Source of the DNA: Isoetes taiwanensis
Taxonomy: Eukaryota; Streptophyta; Lycopodiopsida; Isoetales; Isoetaceae
DNA: 64,000 bases
Reading direction: 5' to 3'
Assembly: GCA_021234155.1 (NCBI GenBank)
Contig: JAJEKV010000092.1
Coordinates: forward strand, 4,019,708 to 4,083,707
In this document: positions 56,568 to 64,000 of the stretch, piece after piece
Position numbering within the stretch: the first letter of the stretch is position 1
How the letters are laid out: every line of letters begins with the position of its first letter
Notes under the pieces: generated by a model
What the model was told of the DNA's origin: nothing
Database searches by the model: none
What the model saw: the letters and a program-made list of their open reading frames with translations, nothing else
Position numbers and translations under genes: made by a program

Positions 56568-58342
56568 GTGGCGTTCGGCCACGATATCGCTCTCGGGGCG
56601 TATATTGTCTTGCCCGTCAGCGTACCGCCATCCGATTGGCGTGTCGTAGCGTATAACCAAGTGGGTAGCCCCTAGGGGCAACTTGCTAGAGGTGTGCATT
56701 AGTATTAATGTGCACATTTTCCAATGTACACATTAATGTGGGCACACATTTCCATGTGGCCACTTGGCGCCAAGTGGGCCATACCTATAGGAGTAATTAA
56801 TGTGCACATTTTCCAATGTACACATTTATTAATCAATGCACACATTTCCATGTGAGCACATTTGGGTGCCTACATTTCCATGTGGGCACATTTGGCCACC
56901 TAGCCCTTAAAGGCAAGTGGGCCCATTACCAATTATCCCACATGCCAAAGGGGATAGTGGAAACCCTAACCACCCCCTTGTCTATATAGGGTGGGAAACC
57001 CTAACTAACCTAATTTTTCGATTTTAGGGTTTTGAACTTCTGTTTTTGGCTGCCTCAGCGGTAAAAGCGCATCAGAACTCATTTGGGAGAATTGCAACCT
57101 TAGTTTCTCTAGATTGGCGTTTCAGTGGGATGGTCGAGCTTCGGTCAGGGAGGAGTCTCTCAAGGATCAGGTATTTGGCCAAGTTAGATAGTCTAAACCT
57201 GTTTTGGTCATTGAATTAGTAGGTTTAGCCTATTAAGTTGCCCATAGCAGCCCTCTAGAACTCTAGATAGATTCTAACTAAAGAACCTAACTCTATGATA
57301 TAGATTAGATCTTGTTCTTTAGTTCTTCGTGATAATACATGGATGATGTATCTCTGTGAACTCCTTGTATTGGGAAGGGGGTAGAGACCTAAAGCTTTGT
57401 AGTTGATGCTCCTAGAGTAGCCTCTCTAACTGCTTGTAGATGCGGCTGCGTACAATAGCCCTTTGTGTTGTGTTCTTAGGGGTTGAACCAGGTTGATAAG
57501 GGTGGTTGTGTGACCATAGCGGTTGCTCTCGGGATGTAAAGTCTACGGGAGAAACCTGCGGACTAAGCTCTTTTCGAGGGGCTGCGTGCCCAGTATGAGT
57601 TCGACACCGTTTTGGGGATAAGCCGTGCGGCGGCAGTGCCACCGGGGTTTCAGCAGGAGTCTGTAATGCGATGGTTGTCTTTGTACGAGTCCGGGACACA
57701 GGTGGTGGTAGTTCCCTTCAAGTGGGTTAAAGTCGAGTACGGACGGTTGGTGTCCTCTAGTCACTTTGCTATGGCATTGATCATCTGGTGGGGAAACCTC
57801 CCTACACGCCTCATCGAAGTGCAGGGAGATGTAACCCGGCTATAGCCCCTTTGGCTATGATCGTGAGGCCTACGGTCCAACCAGAAGTTCTTCAACCTAT
57901 CACGCAAAAGTGTATGCCTTGGGAGAGGCGGATGGAGTGGACAACCCTATGCCATGTTCTTATGCCAGCCAAATCCATTGCCATATTGCATGCAATGAAC
58001 TCGGGAGACCAAGCCCGTCAGTCATCCCTTTGAGTCGAGCCTTGGGTAGGACTCCCTATGTGATGTCTTTGATCTTTGTCTATGAGATATGTGGAGGGCC
58101 ATCCCATTGATGGTCATATGATGTTGATGTATGTACTACTGACATGTATGTTTACGCTTCCGCGGACTAGGTAGAGGCCGAGGGAGGCGGGGTGCAATGA
58201 CCCTTCCACTCTTCCCACTTGGGACCCGTCCGGGTTGCGATTGTCGTGTGAAGGGCCTGTATTAACATGGAGCTGGTATGGGGATGAACTCCTGTTGGTA
58301 TCACGGTGAGGGGCACCCGTATCTGCGAGTAGGGGCGTCCGG
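56568..58342 (+). repeat. 5' LTR of element C (~1.77 kb)
   Basis: Starts with GTGGCGTTCGGCC (the first TG is read as ACG) and ends at the primer site. TATATAG at 56,983, U3 repeats at 56,690-56,895. Confidence 0.88.
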
Positions 58343-58355
58343 TGGTATCGAGCTA
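58343..58355 (+). other. Primer-binding site of element C
   Basis: TGGTATCGAGCTA, identical to element B. Confidence 0.8.
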
Positions 58356-58425
58356 TGTTCTTGGAGACCAAGAGCAAAGCAGCCATGTTTCGATAGCACT
58401 AACTTGATAGGATCCTCAAACCTCG

Positions 58426-58454
58426 AAAAATGAGAAAATTTTTTTCTCATTTTT
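58426..58454. other. Leader palindrome of element C
   Basis: AAAAATGAGAAAA and TTTTCTCATTTTT separated by three bases; conserved with 30,372-30,398. Confidence 0.75.
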
Positions 58455-58542
58455 GTAGTTTATCACTAAGCTAGTAGCAGTTAAAAAAGAATAGAAGCGT
58501 AAAAAGACTAAAATTGATGAGCCAACATCAAAAGTAGAATTG

Positions 58543-58607
58543 GTCTCTGCGTCGGCCGGAATGATTTCTACATTTTAGAAATCGGTACAAGAACATAGCG
58601 TCTTGAA
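58543..58607 (+). repeat. Leader hairpin H1 (element C)
   Basis: Inner stem GATTTCTA/TAGAAATC intact; outer stem eroded. Confidence 0.7.
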
Positions 58608-58727
58608 CATTCGGCACTGACACCAAAAAGTTGTAAATTACAGTAAAATATCTTGATAATTCTAAATTTAAGCTAAAATTAGTAGGTTTAGCATGTTACA
58701 TGTTAATTTATTAGTGGGCCCCACCAT

Positions 58728-58795
58728 GTCTCACACGTCGGCGCCCGAGCGAGGTTTCTAGATTCTAGGAATCGGGCTGAAACATAGCGTCAGAC
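58728..58795 (+). repeat. Leader hairpin H2 (element C)
   Basis: GTCTCACACGTCGGCGCC...TTTCTAGATTCTAGGAA...AGCGTCAGAC; the right arm has lost two bases relative to B. Confidence 0.75.
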
Positions 58796-58868
58796 CTTAA
58801 CAATTAAGTGTTTTAGATGCCTTAGACAACCCAAAAGGTAGTTTAAAAAGTTGACCTAAAATTGGCCC

Positions 58869-58876
58869 TATAAATA
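58869..58876 (+). promoter_or_regulatory. TATAAATA box before ORF-L1 (element C)
   Basis: Same context as in B; GGCGATCTTC follows 68 nt later. Confidence 0.6.
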
Positions 58877-58973
58877 GAAGCTGGACCCCTCCCATTTTTT
58901 CCCGTTCTTCACGAGAACTTATTTCGTATTGTCAAAGGCGATCTTCTGGCGTAGCTCAATCGTGAGCAGAAAA

Positions 58974-60065
58974 ATGATAGCCGCCACAAAGCGGTGCTAG
59001 GAAGCCTGGCCAGGCGGATCCTCAGCGCCCGGCTCCGGCCTTGTTCATAGGATTCTTCGGGAGCGCCTTCTCGGAGTGTCGGCCGGATCTTCGTCGGCGA
59101 GAGTCAGTCGGGCGGGGGCGACCATCTGAGAGATCTTGGAGGACGTCGGCCCGGGCGTCATGGCCGAGATCCTCCTCAATGAAATTGAGCAATGAGGCGA
59201 AGCGGCGGCCAGGAGCAACACCCGAGGCGGGCGCTCCAGCCCACGGGAGGAAGCGAGAGGAGGCGGTGGAACCCACCCATAGGCCAGAACAACCCGGGGA
59301 TGACATCCACAGGGAGGGGAGATGCGGAAGCGGCCGGCCGCCCGGGAACTCACCGGAGGAAGAGCCGACCCTAAGCAGCCCCGTCCCAACCGTCTGAAAT
59401 CAAAGAGGCGCCGCCCGGGAAGCGAAGATCGAAGGATCGGGGAAGACAGGGACCCAAGAAGCGGAGGCCAAAGGCCATCAAAAGCAAACAAAAGGCTGAT
59501 GAAGGTTGGGGAAGCTTGGCCAGGATCCGGTCATCAGCCAGTCCCGTCGGGAGGAGACCCGCCCCACAAACCCGATTGGACCAAACTACGTGCGGCCTTG
59601 AGGCAGGGGAGCTCTTCAAAGCCCGGTTGTAGAGGAGGAGGTGCAAGCGAGCGGCCCAAAAAAGCAGGGGAGGAGGCCCGGGCAGTGGCGAAAGCCCCAC
59701 CATTTCAGGCGTGGGATAGGGTCAAAGACCCCCACGGCAGCCCGGGAAGCCCGTGATGGACCCCTTAAAGGTCTATGAGAAGAGAATGAGGAGCACAACT
59801 TATATATATGGCCGAAGTGGGAGGCCTACAACACCTATTACCAGGGGAACAGGGTGAAACGATCGAAGGCGGGGGCGCACCCGAAAAGCCGGAACACTAA
59901 AGCCCCCTCCACCAGACCCCAAGGCCCCGAGCACCAGGAAGAAGCGGGCAAGAAGAAGCGGGGAGGAAGACAGGGCACTCAAGGAGATCGCCACTTCCGG
60001 AAAGATTCACGGACTCCGATTCCGCAGGCGCCCGTTCCAATCGTCTGGTCGCGAAGTCATCAAGA
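58974..60065 (+). pseudogene. Leader ORF-L1 of element C
   Basis: GC-rich, Arg/Pro/Gly-rich broken frames (59,041-59,397, 59,322-59,756, 59,854-60,141). Shares FQAWDRVK and the AYNTYYxxG block with B in other frames. No recognised domain. Confidence 0.45.
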
Positions 60066-60388
60066 ATACAACGCGGACATGCGGCGTGGCGGAGCGAGAT
60101 ATTCTTTGTGTTTGCAGGAGGCGGCGAAGCCCACTTGGTGAAACATTTTGAAGATTCAGCGGCTGATTACCGGTGCGAAAGAGGTCACCCTCATGAGGCG
60201 GGGATATGTATCTTACCCGGACACATCAAGGAGAAGCAGACCTTGAACCTTGTAAATATTTGTAAAATTTTGTTAATATAAAGAAATTTTTGTGTAAATA
60301 AAGTGTCCAAACCTGTTTAAATAGGTCAAGATATCGATCCTAGCCTTCGTTTTGATTAAATTGGAGTTTTGAGCAAAATTGAGGCGAT

Positions 60389-60454
60389 GTCTCACCGCGT
60401 CGCGCCGGGGAATGATTTCTACATTTTAGAAATGAGAATTTTTAGCGTGTGAAC
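60389..60454 (+). repeat. Leader hairpin H3 (element C)
   Basis: GTCTCACCGCGTC...GATTTCTACATTTTAGAAAT...GCGTGTGAACC. Confidence 0.75.
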
Positions 60455-60589
60455 CATCTTAAAAATGCCCAAAACAGCTCCAAATCGACCAAGTAAAGGG
60501 GTCAATTGCGCTTTAACTTCGATGAGTTTAGTAGAATTACAGCCTTAGATCACCCTAAATTGAGTAATCCTAGCCCAATTAGGACCCAT

Positions 60590-60657
60590 GTCTCTACGTC
60601 GGCGCCGGGCCTGATTTCTACATTTTAGAAATGGGGCTGGAGCATAGCGTATGAACC
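60590..60657 (+). repeat. Leader hairpin H4 (element C)
   Basis: GTCTCTACGTCGGCGCCGGG...GATTTCTACATTTTAGAAAT...GCGTATGAACC. Confidence 0.75.
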
Positions 60658-60831
60658 GATACCATGTCATCACCAAATGATCCCCAAATTGCACAATAGG
60701 TTGTTAGCTCTCCTTAGCATGCTCAAACTCTAGAAATAGTCTTCAAACTTGCAATTGCATCCCTTAATAGATTTAGAATTACCTAATCTCGGTAAAATCT
60801 AGGTCATCCAAAATTAGGGTTTTCCCCTTTC

Positions 60832-60839
60832 TATAAATA
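60832..60839 (+). promoter_or_regulatory. TATAAATA box before ORF-L2 (element C)
   Basis: TTTCTATAAATAAG, with GGCGATCTTTCGGC 60 nt later, as in B. Confidence 0.6.
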
Positions 60840-60947
60840 AGTTCCCCATTTCTCAATTGGCACCACACCAAATTTGCTCCCCCCTTTGCTTGGCGATCTT
60901 TCGGCTCGCGCTACGCATCCGTTTGATACTCCCTTCCTCGCTAGATC

Positions 60948-62330
60948 AATGGCCCGCTTGCTGATTTGGACTGATGGTGCGGCGCCCGGTGCCCATCTGC
61001 TTGAGGGCGGATGTCAATGACATCTTCCAAGTCTTTGTGAAAAGAAATTGACATCCAAGCTTCTGAATGCACGCCTTGACATATAGGCCGGTGCTAGCGG
61101 AATTTCAGGCTAGGGTAGGACCCTCCCTTGTCCAAGTCCCCTTGCATAGGATATTTTAGTTCCCCATCCATCCCTTCAGCGGCCTTGGGCGATGTCCCAA
61201 CATCGCCAAAGTACTTGACTAATAAAGCATTGAGGCTACTGATTACATGGTCTGACGATTAGCGCGGGACCAAGTACTTCTCTTACACCAGCGCCCTAGC
61301 CATCTTCTTATCCCCTTGTAGGGAGAGCAGATGGGAGCAACCTTCTATCCCTCAATGGAGGTAGACCCAATAATAGCTGAGCAGGAGGAAGAGCAAATGC
61401 TGCTGCCGGTATCAACAAGAACGGGGAAGCAAGAGAGGATGAAGAAGAGTCGGACGGCCGAAGGTTACCGCGAACTAGGCTTCGGGAAGAAGCGGCGCCA
61501 AGGGAAGCGAGGAGCTGATCAATTCGGCCGAGCGGCCCGAGGGCATCGAGTTGCTCCCCACTTGGGCTAGGCATCACAAGCCTAGCCCCTATCATCATCG
61601 ACGGAGGAGTATCTACTCCTCGTGACATCGAGAACCTTCCCGAATGTAGGGAGAGGGGCTTAGGTTGAATGAACTGCTCCACCAGGCTGTGAGAACAGAC
61701 TGGGCGACTTCATCGTCCAGGGGAGCATCGAACTTCCAGCTTCAAGTGGGGGAGTCCGGCACCCTACCGGGGAGGCGACCTCAGGCATCGGGGCCTATGC
61801 GACATGGGAGCAATTGATGGGCCGGGGGCCAGCAGGAGGAGGAAGTTCCTGCGCCCTCCAAGAAGCGAGATGGGGATCATTGGGAAGACCACGAGTATCC
61901 TAATCTTAGGGTCCTTCAATATCACCCTTGCCAAAGGAGAAGGAATGGCGACCTCAGGAGGCTCGATGGCACAATTGAAGACCTCTGAGGAGCTCAGAGT
62001 AGAGGTCGGCCGAATGCATTTGAGCGACCAATTTGGAGGCCAAACAAGTGGAGAAGACGACACACAATGACGGTCGCTCGGGTACTACTTACTACTTTGA
62101 TGGATGGGAGAATAGCGGTAATTCACTTAAAGTTGAGTCCAGGCCGAAGAAGAGTGTTTATCTTTGATTGCACTCGGGCTTGGCGGGCATGCTCGAATAG
62201 CGGCAAATGTCGACTATCTTTGTCTTAGTCAAAGAGGGCAATGGCACTTGACCTCTTCGACTTCGCCATCCCCCCAAGCGTCGGGGAGATTAGCGGTGAT
62301 TGCGGCCCTTACATCCGGCGCGGGGTAGAA
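60948..62330 (+). pseudogene. Leader ORF-L2 of element C
   Basis: Broken frames sharing ADVNDIFQVFVK (~61,010), KYLTNKA, MEVDPI (61,358) and PMEVD-adjacent acidic sequence with element B, in the same order. More frameshifted than B. Function unknown. Confidence 0.5.
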
Positions 62331-62423
62331 GACTGGTGAGAGCCATCGGGGAGGCTTCGCCCGGCAAGCATCATCGGGAACTCGGTAGGGGTCAGTTTCT
62401 TGGACAAGGAGTCTTCACCCAGA

Positions 62424-62547
62424 CACTACTACAAAATACCCACAAAAAGTGACAATCCTCCCTTCTTTTAACGTCACTTTTTCTTGAAGCACAAGCGTCA
62501 ACCGTTCTTCTGCGGTAAAAAAGTGGGAGGATATCTTTTGTCACTTT
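62424..62547 (+). mobile_element. Small inverted-repeat insertion (MITE-like), only in element C
   Basis: Begins CACTACTACAAAATACCC, a sequence typical of plant CACTA-type ends. It contains AAAGTGACAATCCTCCC, matched in inverse by GGGAGGATATCTTTTGTCACTTT at its right end. Element B lacks it at the equivalent place. No clear target-site duplication. Confidence 0.5.
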
Positions 62548-62759
62548 GATTTCAAGACTAGTTAGACTCTTGATCAGGAGACCTTTTGTACCTAAAATAT
62601 TATATGATATATAAATACAATTCTGTTGCACTTTAAATGTTTTTATGGATGTATGTTGCCCCACAATTATACCAACAAAGCGTAAACAATGCAAGACAAC
62701 AAATGGAACTAACCATATAGCCATTAATCACTTGTGGATGCAGCTAGAGGGGGCTTGAG

Positions 62760-64000
62760 GGAGCGACAAGCTGCGAGACCTTATAGAAGAAAGCAGACCC
62801 GCCTAGACCACCCGACAAAGGAACCTATTTGAAGATAGGGAACCCATGACCCGAGGCGGGGAGATAGCGGATGAGGGCCGGATGCGGAGCAGATAAAGCA
62901 TGCTTGTCCGTGCAAGCAGGTAGGTTCGATTGGGCAATGCTCGGTTGCATAAGCATCGGTTTCGGAGGAAGGAAGGGACAAGAAAGAGGAGCAAAGAAGG
63001 AGAATCCCCGGTCCGGAATCTTCCAGACTCAAGTTCAGACTCGACTCTGACTACGAGGAAAGAGGAAGAACAGGCTCAAGGAACAACAGAAGGAGCAGAG
63101 GAACACCCGGGAGGGGCGACAAAAAGATACGGGGAGCCTCCAGGCTACGGAAGAAGGTGGGTCCGCTTTGGGCAATGTATGGAAGGCGAGGCTGGAACTT
63201 GTTCGAGGGGAGAAACAGTTCGAGCTTGGAAAGCGAGAGGCATTTGGGCGAGAAATGGCGAAGTCTGGAAATGCTTATGGTATGAAGGATAAGGACAAAG
63301 CCCGAGTTGCAACAGCCAACGAAAAGGCCTTCAATTTGGTGGAAGGGGTATGCAAAGGCACCGCGGCTTAGCGAGGGATGCTTGCATAAGTTGAAAAGTT
63401 TGCTAAAGCCTTCAAAGCGCCATTACGTTCAAGGGAACATAAGTCCCGATATGATCACGGCCGGTTCTGGGATTGCGACAAGGCAGCTCATCGGTTAGAA
63501 ATATCCTGGAGAAATTCATGAGGCTAAAGAATTTGTATGTGCGAAGTTGGGAGAAAAACATCACGATGGAAAGCTATCCGAGGCTGAATAGGGAGATCCC
63601 ATAAGCTTGTGAAAGCAATAAACCCTAGAGACGATATCGGAAGCGGGAATCAGGCTATAAGCTTGCGAAATTCGAGGACCTCGAGAATAAGCGGGCAAAG
63701 CGACACTACTTCAGGGGAAAGGCAAAGACGACGGGAAGCTATAGCGGGGCTGACCAGTCGAGGTCCAGCTAGAACCAATATGGGTGGGAACGGGGAAGCG
63801 GCGGGGAAAAGCGGGTGTCCTTCAAGGACAGCGGGAGAGATCAAACTACTCCAAGCGATTGCAATCCTTTTGCAAGCAATGCCCAAGGAAAAGTGCATAA
63901 GCGGTTGTGCTTGAGGTGCTTCGGCCAGACCATAGGGCGACAAGCGCCCCTCGTGCTGAGTCGCGACTCTAAGCCCGAGTTAGGAGATTAGGAAAGCCAC
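62760..64000 (+). pseudogene. gag: gag of element C, truncated by the window end
   Basis: Matches B from GCGACAAGCTGCGAGACCTT. It has the charged N-terminal region, the gag core start (NAYGMKDKDK at ~63,285), KFAKAFKAPLRSREHKS-like sequence at ~63,400 and a zinc knuckle start CLRCF at ~63,908. Several frame breaks. Confidence 0.8.

Larger units (their letters stand above)
56568..64000 (+). mobile_element. Ty3/gypsy chromovirus, element C (3' part outside window)
   Basis: Sister copy of element B: 5' LTR, primer site, leader palindrome, four leader hairpins, two TATA-ORF modules and the beginning of gag. Order and spacing match B throughout; C has an extra ~120-bp insertion before gag. Confidence 0.93.

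Overview
This is nuclear DNA of a land plant, built almost entirely from retrotransposons and a large tandem array of tRNA genes. The evidence is chromodomain-bearing Ty3/gypsy polyproteins primed by initiator-Met tRNA, plant-type L1 LINEs with poly(A) tails, plant-like tRNA-Asp(GTC) genes with T5 terminators, and long AT-rich spacers. There are no operons and no long uninterrupted host genes. I cannot name the species; a seed-free plant is possible but unproven.

Layout. 1-9,020: the 3' part of a degraded chromovirus (element A: leader ORF, an extra 206-aa ORF, gag, pol, chromodomain, 3' LTR). 9,020-17,000: AT-rich, mostly silent DNA with a miRNA/MITE-like hairpin, short local duplications and a few splice-site-bounded segments that may be minus-strand exons. 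17,009-18,268: an ORF1-only half-LINE (minus). 18,308-23,304: a 5'-truncated L1 (minus) with an 8-bp target-site duplication. 23,700-24,710: two clusters of short repeats, one a perfect palindrome. 25,473-50,702: one tandem array of ~1.25-kb units, each carrying two tRNA-Asp genes and one tRNA-Asp relic. It is interrupted by a LINE endonuclease fragment (26,278-27,387) and by a nearly full-length chromovirus (element B, 28,573-40,425). 50,703-56,318: an inverted nest of a small LTR element with ~780-bp LTRs (termini TGATATGG...CCATATCA), including one complete minus-strand copy. 56,568-64,000: the 5' part of element C, a sister of B.

The most unusual structure is the ~4.3-kb leader of elements B and C, between the primer-binding site and gag. 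It holds a strong palindrome and two paralogous modules. Each module has a pair of ~65-nt hairpins closed by GTCTCACACG/CGTGTGAGAC, a TATAAATA box, a GGCGATCTTCGGC motif 60-68 nt further on, and then a GC-rich degraded ORF. Element A keeps part of the second leader ORF. This looks like a retrotransposon with two accessory transcription units of its own.

Caution: near-identical repeats differ by the same small C/G-rich losses again and again (for example CCCGCCTGTC read as CCTTTGTC in many tRNA copies). This pattern is better explained by an unpolished long-read consensus at methylated repeats than by biology, and it probably causes many of the frameshifts reported here.
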